Source: Orthonyx spaldingii (taxonomy: Eukaryota > Chordata > Aves > Passeriformes > Orthonychidae). Taken from it: a stretch of DNA of 64,000 nucleotides. Both the position numbers and the translations under genes were made by a program. The notes below the pieces were generated by a model. That model saw only the letters and a list, made by a program, of their open reading frames with translations, did no database searches and was not told the origin of the DNA. Where the stretch lies: contig VZTJ01003574.1 of assembly GCA_013397795.1 (NCBI GenBank), forward strand, positions 4,682,034 to 4,746,033. Direction: 5' to 3'. Below, piece by piece: positions 53,054 to 64,000 of the stretch; positions within the stretch are counted from its first letter, which is position 1, and each line of letters opens with the position of its first letter.

Positions 53054-53088
53054 CAAAAAAAAAAAAAACAAACAAAAAAAAAAAAAAC
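53054..53088. repeat. A-rich low-complexity tract
   Basis: Two A runs of 13-14 bases are separated by ACAAAC. It lies just outside CpG island 2. Confidence 0.85.
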
Positions 53089-54846
53089 CAGAAATCTGAA
53101 TCTGTGTTTTGGCTTAAGTGTAAAAGAAATTAAGATGACATCCATATTTCTTGTATTTTTTCAAAAGCGGTATGCAGGAGGAAAAAGGACAGATGAACTG
53201 CTATGCAAAGCCTGAAAGCCTTTTCCATAACAAAACTGCAAACTGCATTAAAAATTATTCCTGAGATTTTATTGTTTTATATTAAGGACAGTGAGAGAAA
53301 CTTGTATAACCATCACTGGCTTCTCATTCTAAGAAGAAGGTTTTGTTCCTCTTCTATTTTTTCCCCTTTTCTCAATTTTCTTTAGTTTAATTGCTCTGTC
53401 TACAATTATAACTGATCACCCTTGGTCTTTAGCTTCAATACACCTTCATACCTTACTCTACACAAAATTTCATCTGCCTCTTCTTGATCTCATTGCAGTA
53501 ACAATGATTTTAAGAACCACTTCAAATCTGTAGTTGCTTTACTATAATCTCTATTTTATTTCTCTTGCCCACACATGCACCTATAAATGCCACTATTAGA
53601 CACTATTGAGAAGAACACCTTTTATTGAATTACTATTCAAAACTACATCAAATCAAATTGATTTCAACCAATCATATTTAAAATTAGTATAATCCCTTTA
53701 TTGCTGTATCTGAATTATCCAAAGCCAGTTGAAATAATTGGCTGTCACAAATATTTATTTGGAGATACTAGAATGCCATTCCCAGCAGGAGTACTGCAGG
53801 TTTGTATTTCCCCAAGAAAGGGACACACTCTTACAGTACCCACCTACCTTAGCCATAACTGCAATAGAGGGTAAATATTTTTTCTGAGTTCAAAGTAATG
53901 GAATAACCATGATTAAAATGCAAACTTGAGCTGCTTTTAAACCTGCATACTTATTTCAAGACATTTCTGTTAAAATATTACAAAACTGTGAAAAATATAG
54001 ACAGAGGAAATCTGTTCCCAGAGAAATTGACAAGAAGGCACGTGGTTTTGTGTACAAATAATTTGACTTGGTCTGAAAAGCAAACAAAGTATTCCTCAAG
54101 AGTTAGCAAGTCTGCATCTGTAAGAAAACGGATAAGCACTATAAAATGTGGGTCACTACACTGAATGCTTCAAAGCACAAGAAGTGTCCATTTTCAGCCT
54201 AGCCCTTAATTTGGACTCAGTGTGAAATAAGAACCTCTTAGAGACCTGTTTCAATATTGCTACATCAAATTCTGTCTCAGTACTGTTAATGATGACAGGA
54301 CTTTTGTTCTAAGTGGTGTCAGCTGCTGACAGTTTTTTAAACAACGTGTCACACCATTCCTGTCTGTATGAAAAGACAAGGAACATCAGGTTCTGCCTTA
54401 TCTTTTTTGTGACTCATTCACTGGCAAAGATTGAGGGGCCTTGTGATAGCCAGCAAAAACCAGAAGCACTCTGATAAAAGACCAGTAGCCTCAGATTCTT
54501 CTTTCCGAGGAATAATCACTGTGGGAAGACAGAGAGCCACCATAAGGCTGCAACAATATTGCAATGAATTTAAGCTTGCGATCAATCAATAAACTTGGTA
54601 GCAGAATCCATCCCAGCCTATCTCAGCAGACCCTCTTGCAGGGGACTGTCAGTGTTACCAGCACCAAAGAACAGAATATGCCCACTACGGATAAGACCAT
54701 TGTGGAGCTTCGTGGGGAAAAAAAATATTTTGCCAAATTGTACTCAAAAAGACTTTTTAGAAAAAATGTGCTGTTCAAGAGAAAGGGGGAAGAGTAATCA
54801 GAATTTTACAGCTAATCTACTTATTGTATTAGTAGAAACAACGTCC

Positions 54847-54892
54847 ATGGAAAGAACCTCAGGGTCACATAATCCAAACCCTTCAATAATGT
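54847..54892 (+). mobile_element. Possible CR1 LINE 3'-end remnant
   Basis: GGAAAGAACCTCAGGGTCAC, then ATAATCCAAACCC, resembles the reversed 3' end of CR1 (GGAAGGGACCTC...TCATCTAGTCCAACCC). It is too short and diverged to be sure, and the terminal octamer repeat is not present. Confidence 0.3.
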
Positions 54893-57800
54893 TCATTCCT
54901 TCCACTCAAGACAATGCTGGGATCCAAATCCAAAGGGTAGGATAATAACAATAGTGTGGACTTAAGGCTGACTTCTTTGCAGCTGACGAAAGTTCTCATT
55001 TCAGTCTAATCACAGGACCGTCTGTGTTGTCCTTGGTGCCATGATGCAGGTGGGTGCCATTAAGCACAAAAAGGGCCAGATCATATGAGTAAATTGCCAC
55101 TTTTTTCCTTTTTTATTCATTGTAAGAGGTTCCCATTAACTACCAGACATATCTTTCAGCCAACTGTTAGAGGAAAGCAGTCTGTTGTAGAACTTACACC
55201 ACTATTTATATTATAAGATGCCATGTGATGCTCTGTCTAATGTTTGCACTTGTCAACAGTTTCTGTCTTCAAATAGATTTTTGGCTAGCAGACTTCAGTT
55301 TATTTGTTTTCTACCTTAAAAGTGCAGTATATTGACAGTTCTTTTTGCTTTCACATCAGGAGCCATGGAAACCCCACTGAAATTAATGGCAAAATTCTTT
55401 CCTATTTCAATTAGCCAACATTAGGCCCTAACCAAGTAAAGTACATATGAAATACTGATTTTCAAGCCTCTCATGTTCCTCAATCTACACTACACTGATT
55501 TTTGAAAAGCAAAAAGTATAAAACATTTATTACAACCATTCTGTTTACTTATGCTACGTATAAATAATTCAAAATAACATACAATGTATAATGCTACTTA
55601 TTGTCTTCAGTTCATGTGCATCCCTTCATCCTCCCCAAATCTTTCTTCTCACCTGGGGCACTAAGACTTTAGCAGCAGCCAGCTCCTTTTCACACTTTGG
55701 AAAAGATGGATGTTATTTAGTGCTTAACTTTCTTAAAAACAGAAACACAAATAGCAATGAATCTTAGTCCCTGCTGAGTAATTCCTAGCAAGCAACTGCA
55801 GATGTGTGCTTCAAAAACCCAGGAAAATGCATTGCAGCTTTAGCCATTGAGCCTGGCCCTGCCATATTCCTCTGTCCTTCCCTAGTGCTACCTGATTTAC
55901 ACTGAAGGTTATAGAACTGAAAAACCCCAAATAATATTGCCTTTACCATGATGTGGTGATCAGATGTTGGGTAAGCACTCAACCCAAAAGAAATAAAGAG
56001 CTTCAAACAAACAAAATAATTGAAATAAAATTAAATTTTCTGTTAATTTCAGAGTGAGGCCCTATTAGTCCTGTCCACAGAGGTGGTGCACTCCATCATT
56101 AACTTACAGACTGCTCTTTTCTCTTTATCAGTTTATATATTCACCTACAAATACCTGTCAAACTGAATTACAAAATAATTTCCACTACATGTTAAGCTTC
56201 TGTTTTTACTGTCCTCGTAACAGATCACCCAATTCTGCTATCTTGGTTTTAAAAATCCATAGTATAATTTATTTGTTTTTAATTTACATGATCACATGCT
56301 TTACATAGAATGGAAAAGTGTTACTTGGATATACCTGAACATACAAGAGGCCATTGAGGAATTCATTATAATGTATTACAATGCAAAAACCAAACAAGGA
56401 AAATATACTCTTTTGTAATTGTATAATTTAGCAGTTTATTGTGTACTGCACAGCTGATCTATCCAGGATAGAAATAAAGCTTCTCTAGCACATGCTGTTA
56501 AGATCAGAGTTACAAATAGAGCAAAAATACTAAAATAATTTAATAGTAAAAATACTCATCTCACAGAAGTTCCCCAGCTTCCACACCTCAAAATAGGGTT
56601 ATTAATAGGCTTTTGCATCAACTTTACATCTATTTCAGAGAGTTAAAAGTATTTATTCAGAAAATTCAAACTCCAGGGACTTCTAACAGTATGTACTAAA
56701 TGTAGCTTACACATCTTGAACAAGGTTTAAGATTTTAAGTTTTATCAATGGTCCTTTATTTTGCTGCTTGGAAACACAATATTACTGCTACCTCAAATGT
56801 ACAAGTGAATCTAGAAGGTTATATAGAAATGCTGTTAAGTGAGCACTGACTAGGCAACTCTTAGATGCTGGTTTGGGTTTTTTTAAATCAGTATAGACAC
56901 ATCAGAAAAAAGTCCAACTGACTTTTCAGTAAGGATTAATCTTTCAAACACCAACCTCACTCCTGAAAAGTAAATCCAGATACTAAAATTTTACTTACAA
57001 GTGTCAACACGAGGCACTCCATCTGAAGGCAGCTGAGGTTCTCCTCTCAATTCTCCAGTTGCAGAAAACAGAATCCTCCTTCCCTACTTATGATCTCAAC
57101 CTCTGCAGCAAAGTTAGCAGGTACAAACATTGGGATTGTAGGACTATTCACCTCCACGATATCACCTTCCCCCAGGAGAGCTACAGGGCACTTACTCCCT
57201 GAGGGAACCTTTTATAGGCAGCCCAATCACCTCCAGCTTTAAACAGCTGAGTACTGAATGACATTCACCTGGTGGGAGGATTTGGGCAGGAACCAAATTA
57301 CCTGAGCTGGGGGAGCTAAAATCCATCCACCAGAGCAGTCCCCAAATGGAGCCATATTTCTACAGTGAGTAGGGCCCTATTAGATCAACCAAATTAAGGA
57401 ACAATGTGAAAATAATTAAAAACAGTAGCCTTGTATGGCTGCCTCAAAACTGACAATGAACCTACAGCTGCTTCCCTGCTTTTGTGCTCATTGTGGATTC
57501 TGTTGAGGAGCTGGTGTCCAGCTGAATAACGAGAAATACAAAACACCTGACCATGGATGGCAGCTCCAGCTCCCACAGATGTTCGTTATTAGCCAATAAC
57601 TGACATGACATAGCAGGTGTGAGCTTCACACTACTGTCATGTTTATCATAAGGTGACTTGATAGCCTTCCATCTGTTACACTCTATAGACACACTGAAGA
57701 CAGTTTCTAGACTGTTTTGAGAGGGTAACACATTATATCCACTCTATAATATTTTACAGGATTACACAAAGTATACATTTATGGGGAATTAAGTTGGGTT

Positions 57801-60800
57801 TATTTTATATATTAATTTAAACAATTTACAGCGTGGTTTTGGAGGTGCTTTTACACACATATGAGTACTCCTCCTTGGTATTTCTGCCTGAAAACATGAA
57901 AAAACCTCCACAAGTTCCCCAGCAAAAAAGCTATGGTACAAAGGTTCAGGTTGTCTCAATCTTGAAATCTTCACTACAAAGTCCCAGAGCCTTTAAGAAA
58001 AAAACACTTTTCCTGCTTTTGTGGTTCATCCAAAACTTTTGTGGTACTATGCAAAAAAAAAACATTCTAGACAACACAAGAATCTTAGATTTCTGTCTTT
58101 ACTAATGTAGTTTTTGCTTGATGTACAGCCTAAGGCTAGATAAGGAATGCTACATTTCAGTAACCAGACAGTTGTCCCACACTCCATAATCTTCACTGAA
58201 GTAATCTTAACTTCATTGTCCCATTTTACTCACACCAGGATGTCATAACCACTGAATTTCCATTTTGTCATCGAGATTGTCACTGCTGTGACACAGAATA
58301 ACAAATAGCACAAGCAATTCTGAACATTTCACTTAAGTGCTGGTCTTTAAAATTGGAGAAAGGTTAAATAAAGGCTTTAAAATATCCTTTTATCAGTAAT
58401 TCTATGACAATCATCTACTAGCCCAACTTTGTGAAATTTCAGGACTTCTCTCACATTTGAGTGAAACTTGGCCACTACTTGAGGATCTGACTTCAAGAGG
58501 TTAGGTCCCCTTATCATACCAATTCTAGAACTAAAAAGACTAAATGGTCTTTTTCTCATTTATTGTTATCACTTAGAACCAGCCCTGTAAACTATATGAA
58601 TGTTAGCACATGTAACTGAAATTTTATAGAACAACTCTCTGATATAAAGAAGAAATGGCTTAGCATTATCTTGATTTGTGCCTCTGGACTCTCTCAGCTC
58701 CCAAAATAGCATATTCCCACGTAGAATTCCTGTTGGGAACGTGCACAAACTTATGCCAGCTTCCAAAACGTGCCTGAGAAGTGGGATAGAGGGAGTTTGT
58801 CTGGTCCAAAACATGATTGTTCTAACAATTCAACAGTTCCGTTTCTGTGCCAAGAAGTGTTTCCTGAACCTGTTTAATTTACTAGCAGAGATGTAACTGA
58901 AGGTGGAACTCCTTCTCTCTCGTTGATTTTCTGACTACAAAAGCAACTAATGAATAATTTCCCCTCAGAACCTGAAATGTGCCTTTAAAGAAAACCTACT
59001 TCAGCATTGATGATTGCAGATGAAGCACTTTCCTAAGGGGCATTTAGATCCGGGAATCAAATTGGTAGTGCCTTTTTTGCATTCCTCCCCTGAGAGTTTC
59101 TGCCTTCTTCATTGCTCCAATCCCACTTTTACATCCTATCCCACTCATAAAGTTTGCTGATTATCTGTCTGACTAAGAGCAATCTGTGACTTCAGTGATA
59201 GAAACACAACCACACATTGTAACAGAAGCATTTATGTCTATACCAATAATGGAGGTCGACATTACATTCAACTGATGACTTTTGATTTCTTTATTAAGCT
59301 CTACAGAAAAAAAAAAATGAGAAGGCTCACAAGTTAAAATAGAAAGGGAGAAATATTTTTAATTGTCAGCTTGACATTATATAACGTTTCCCTACAACTG
59401 GGTACAAAATGGCTGCTGAAGTACAGGAATTCCTCCCTGCCAGTCTGGCACTTCTATTTCTAGTGGGCTGCAAGGCTCAGTGTGTGCAATTCGTGAGCAT
59501 GACTGTGCCTGAGGTGTGACTGTGCCATCAGGGAGAAGGTGGCTCTCGTAATAAAGTTCTTGCAAATTCGAGGATTTTTTTTTCTGTTATCACTTGTTTA
59601 AGTATTGTTTAGAGGAAAAAAAAAATCCCTATATGTGACTATTACTAATTTCCTTCGTCCATTTTTGTGAACTTTCTCACTGGTTAATTGACTTTATTGG
59701 AAGAGTCAAATTAAAAAAACAACAAACGAACCAAAACACAACAGGAAAGTGTCAAGCTTTAAGCTTGGTAGAAATAAATAATAACTGGGGGGGGTTGTTT
59801 CCAACCAGTTCTGGTTATGGATTTAATACACCATAGCTACTTTAATTTTCTCATAATTTTTCTGCCCATTTAGACATAATCTTGGGAAGACAACTTATTT
59901 GAATTAGCTGAAAAATTACACACCTGAAAACACAGGAAGAAAAATGAAGTCTATAAACAATTGTAACTCTGTCCTTCACTCACCTTTAAGGGTGAAGAAA
60001 CATGTATGCTCCTGTCAATCCATCGGTATCGAGTATTCTTTTGGCAGATGTGAAAAAAAAGCAGAAGAAAAGCATCATCTATGCTGAAGCAATATAAAAA
60101 TGATGAGAAGCAGATTTAGGACTCCCAGAAAAAGCCAGGCAATAGAAAGAAATAGAAGTATTGATAAAATTCTTTTGTTAAATTACAAGCTAGAGGAAGA
60201 AATAGCAATGCAAAATTTCCCTACATTTATCAGCCACAGGGAAGGTAAGAGAAAAGCAATGGAAAACCTCACAAATATAGCTTATCTCCATTTTTCGCTC
60301 TTTCAGGATGTCAGACACCTATATACAAGTGAACTATTGACTCTAAACAAAAAGATTTTTCATGTTGGGTAAAGCAGTATTTTGCCATGCAGCACTGAAT
60401 TTATTCTGAAATCTTGAGGGCAATCAGCAAGCAAATATGTATAGCACAAGAGAGACAGGCAAACCATATGTTACAGCAGCAGCCACTGTGAAGGGAAGGA
60501 TAAATGCATTAATCACTTGAGTATAGCTCAGTTAAAAAGATTTTTATAAACCATGAAAGATCAGACTACAATACAGAGAATGATTTCTTGATCCCTGAGC
60601 AGACTGTGCTGCTACTGCTGTGTGAGAGTTGTATATGACCATCTTTAATATGAATTAGGAACCAGAGAGACCTTGGAATAAAACAGGAGGCAGAAGTAAC
60701 AGCAGCAGTATTTTAAATAACGTTTCTCTGCATCTTGTTTACACTTACTTAAACTTCTCTGCTCCTTATTTAAATGTACTTTCAATTTTCAAATATATTT

Positions 60801-63415
60801 TTTTATTTCCTGCATTTAATAATTTTTTAATACCTTGACCAGGCAGCCATGAAGAGGAGTACATTTGAAAATTAGTAGAAATATTTTGCAGCTACAGCAA
60901 TTGGTCTAATAAAACATATTACCTCTCTGCACAAACCTTATCTCACTGGAAATATTTTGTCTGCTTCTTTCATGCAGCTAATTGGATTCGTGGTTTTGGT
61001 GTTAAGGTTCAGTTGCAATTTTAGGATCCTAAACATTTCCATGGCCTGTGCTTGACAGACAGAAGGGTTGATTTAGGAATACAAGGTAATCTAAGCAAAA
61101 CTACTTTGTGGTTTTTAATGAGAATGAAAGATGGGAACATGGGGGCATAACTAGAGAAAACAAAATATTTTGGAAGTTGACAGTTGTAATAGTTTACAAT
61201 TCTATTAATTGAGTGAAATAGCACTTTGCTTCTGTGGTATCGTTTCAGAGCAGAGATTATGGTGATTCACAACGTCTTATAAGGAACACAAGTGAAGAAA
61301 GAAGATCAGGCTTACAAAGGATTTAGTTTGGTACAGCAGCAGGTACTCAGGAGCGTAAGGTGAGTTCAGGTTGTGAGCACATAAAGCCCCCGGATCTCCA
61401 AGACCTCTAATGCTGCCTGTTGAGCACACCCATTGCTGAACCTGCTAGCACAACAGGCTGGTAAGCAAGGAAAAATGCCTGGCAGAAATATTCTGGTTAG
61501 ACTCTTTCTTGCAGGGCTCCTACCTGCATTCAATTTTCATGAGCTCCCTGTAAAGCAGATTAGGGTGCCCAAAGGCTCTGCATCTTGGTTGCAGGCCCTT
61601 CTCAGACTCTGGTTGCACTACAGCACAGGTTTTCTTTTTCTTGCCAGGCTGCTTTCTTTGTTTCTTAAGAAGCAACAGGTTGTTGATTTTTTTATAGTCC
61701 TCTTCTTCCTCCCAGTTTGTTTGATAAACACAATGCAGCAGCAAAGGCAGCTGTGGAACTGAAGGATGGTATTTGACAGGTAGCTCCTGGTGAGACGAAG
61801 CCAGCAGGGGTATAAAAGCCCAAAAGCTTGCCTTTGAGAGGAGAGTCATGTTCTTAAATATTGAGAAGTGATTCTCTTAAGATAATACTTGCAATCAGCA
61901 CACAGCATGTGCAGCAGCCACATTCTGGAAGACAAAATTGGCTGCTTCAGAGAGTTCAGCATACAGCAGACGGTTGGGGTACTGCAGTTCTCCTACACTA
62001 AGTTATTAAAAGACAAATCCTGTATGCTGATGAAGCTCAAACTGAGGTGTTCCAAACTCAAGCAGTTCTGATATAGAACAGAAAATATCGAAGATCTGCA
62101 TACTGCCATTTGAAATTTAAGCTGTGGTCATCAAACCCACCCATATAATCAGCGTGGATCTTAGAGATGCTGTTGGCAGATCAGCTTGGAATGTGGAATG
62201 CCTTCAGAGGTGTAGAAATGACTAAGACATGTACAAGTAGAGGGAAATAAACTAAGGAAGAAATGAATAAGAGAGGTGGGGGAAAGATCAGAATAAAGTG
62301 CTGCAATCATTAGAATTTTTATTTGTAGAAGAAAAAAACTCCACGTTGCAATGGAGTTATGGCTGTGGTTATGGACTAGGTACTGGAAGAACAAGTGAAA
62401 GCTACCAGGTTACTGATGAAGGTCTTTTCATTAGCCCAGGTCCAGCAATGGTCAGCACTTCAAGTACAGAGGTGATGATGCCTACACCAATCACCTCTGG
62501 TAGTCAGGTTTTGATGGAATTTAGGCCACAGTATTATCCCTGAGATCGCTTTTTTCTTCTTAGAGCAGAACCCAAAGTGGACCAGTACCCCTAAGGTTGC
62601 ACAGTTCCTGTGCTCAAAAACCAGATTAACGTTTCCTAGATATTCTAGCACTATCAGTGCTATTTTTTACTGCAGAAACATAAACTGAAGATTCACTTGT
62701 TTAAAATACTGAACCTCTCAACATGATAGCCCCCCTTTTCATAAGACATGGACTTGTTTTTTTGAAGGGAAGCTATCAAAAAACCCCTTAAATTGTCTGA
62801 AACGTTATTTTCATTTTTGTATGCTGTTCCCTCTGCTGCTCTCCTGATACAATCATATTTTATGAGAACACAATAAGGATACTTGTGAGCTATTTTTATA
62901 TTTCCCAAGTTATTTATTTGCAGTCTCAACTTGTTTGTTAGTCATAATTTGAGTACACATATATCTAAATGATTGTTTATATTAAATACATATGTCTCTA
63001 GGAAAAAGGACCAATTCTTATCTTTAAGGTGTTGACATACAGTTAACTGGATAAATTTACAGTAGATCGGAGTAAAGTGTTTAAATATAAAATAAATGCT
63101 GCTGTCATTTTAGTTAAAAATCCAGTTTGTGTCAAATTCAAGACTCATCAAAGGTACAGAGCATCTATATGTTATATACAATAACAGACATTTGGCTTTG
63201 TCATCTGAGGAAAAAAAAATTATTTATTGATAAGCCTGAATTATAATTTAGCAAGTATTACCATTCTGGTCACTCAGGTGTTTCCAGACATCCTTTGGAT
63301 GATCAGTTATTATTCAGAGGTGGTGTGTCCTAAGGACAGTAGAGTTCAACTCTGCTTTTCCTTAGTAATTTCCTGATAAGCATCAGAGGCCAGAATTCAG
63401 CAACTCCAAGAACAA

Positions 63416-63625
63416 AAACGGCCTCTTGTAACAGGGGCCCTCCTGCCAAGGGATGGCACCCGTGGGTGCCACAGCTTCTGTCACACGCAGCCGATTGGTT
63501 GTTTCGTTTGTAAATACAAACACTCCATAAATCAGGAACGTTTTCAATCGAAACAGGGACAAAGTATGACAGATGGGTGTCGAACACAGATGGAAGGAGG
63601 GAATAGAAAGTCTTCGTTGCCATGT
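63416..63625. promoter_or_regulatory. CpG-bearing segment with CCAAT box and palindromes
   Basis: Nine CpGs lie in about 200 bp within CpG-poor DNA. It contains TGGCACCC-GT-GGGTGCCA (63454-63471), GATTGG (reverse CCAAT, about 63493-63498) and GTTTGTA-AA-TACAAAC (63506-63521), an inverted pair of forkhead-like sites. This clustering is consistent with a distal regulatory element. Function is inferred. Confidence 0.35.
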
Positions 63626-64000
63626 CTTACTTATTAGGAAGACAAAAATAGCTCTGTTTCTGAAGCCCCTTTAGCAAGTATTTTGAGCTTGGAACTCTCA
63701 TAAATCAGTTCCTCACAAATTGCTCAGCAGCTTCAGCCCTTTTGGCAGTCAACAGTCCCACTGTCCCTGTTTTTCTCCCGTTTTTTAAATTTGGCACCCA
63801 TGACAAAAAGTTCTAATTGTCACAGACATCACCTTCTTTTCATTTCAAGAGATCAAACCAAGAGTTAAATGTGTAAGCATTTTATGAGCTCCATGACATT
63901 TCAAGTGGCCTTAAAATTTAGTTTAATTTCATGGTGGTGTTATTTGGCTTATTCAAACTTCACAGGTAGACAAAGGCCATTAAGAAAGGTCTCAAGTGTT
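63626..64000. other. Unannotated end of window
   Basis: Ordinary AT-rich sequence in which I see no gene, repeat or site. Confidence 0.6.

Larger units (their letters stand above)
53000..63415. other. Region upstream of ERC2, no gene recognised
   Basis: This AT-rich DNA lies on the 5' side of ERC2. It contains only short reading frames with no recognisable family, a possible CR1 remnant (54847-54892), a GC-richer unclassified stretch at about 57000-57330, a perfect CAAGCTT-T-AAGCTTG palindrome near 59753-59767 and low-complexity patches. In mammals the next gene upstream of ERC2 is CCDC66; nothing of it is visible here. Confidence 0.6.

Noticed and set aside
52492..53133. 213-codon plus-strand frame across CpG island 2
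   Set aside because: It is driven by GC-rich sequence and ends in a poly-Lys run from the A-rich tract. No domain; the island fits a promoter.
61349..61370. Perfect plus-strand donor AAG|GTGAGT near 61359
   Set aside because: No acceptor, reading frame or CpG island goes with it. Single donor matches are common by chance.
1..64000. CRISPR arrays, tRNA or rRNA genes, bacterial operons or phage
   Set aside because: None seen. The only tandem array is an AT-rich minisatellite without spacers, and the sequence is vertebrate nuclear in character.

Overview
The window looks like avian nuclear DNA, most likely from a passerine. It is AT-rich, vertebrate-style intronic and intergenic sequence with two CpG islands. 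It carries LTR heads of the bird ERV type (starts TGTGGTGGGTTGACC and, on the minus strand, TGTGGTTTAAGCC) and has no bacterial-style gene packing. One protein-coding gene can be supported with confidence: ERC2 (CAST/ELKS2, a presynaptic active-zone scaffold) on the minus strand, of which only the 5' part lies here.

Layout. 1-38981 is the start of a very long ERC2 intron and contains no further recognisable exon. It does contain a rearranged LTR insertion (about 2969-3487), a 36-bp minisatellite beside a CTCF-like site (7941-8316), a minus-strand LTR fragment (about 13540-13648), a GC-rich block with a poly(A)-like edge (20740-21085), a poly(A) run with an N (22010-22075), and a long-armed inverted repeat (32528-32653). 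38982-39781 is the first coding exon of ERC2: 143 nt of 5' UTR, then 219 codons ending in phase 0 at a GT donor. 39782 to about 50.5 or 52.5 kb is the upstream intron. Two CpG islands (about 50755-51700 and 52495-52990) each have a strong minus-strand splice donor just downstream (50503 and 52458), so they are the likely ERC2 promoter and alternative non-coding first exons. 53.0-64.0 kb is upstream intergenic or distal regulatory DNA with no supportable gene. A compact CpG-bearing segment at 63416-63625 holds a CCAAT box and palindromes.

How the parts fit. Transcription would run leftward from the CpG islands, splice an untranslated first exon to the acceptor at 39782, and start translation at 39638. 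The leader appears to carry several minimal upstream ORFs (start codon followed by a stop within two codons): one in exon 2 and four in the candidate first exon at 52458. This suggests translational control and is the most interesting testable idea here. I did not find a clearly new multi-gene system. The remaining observations are regulatory, repeat-structure and gene-model points.
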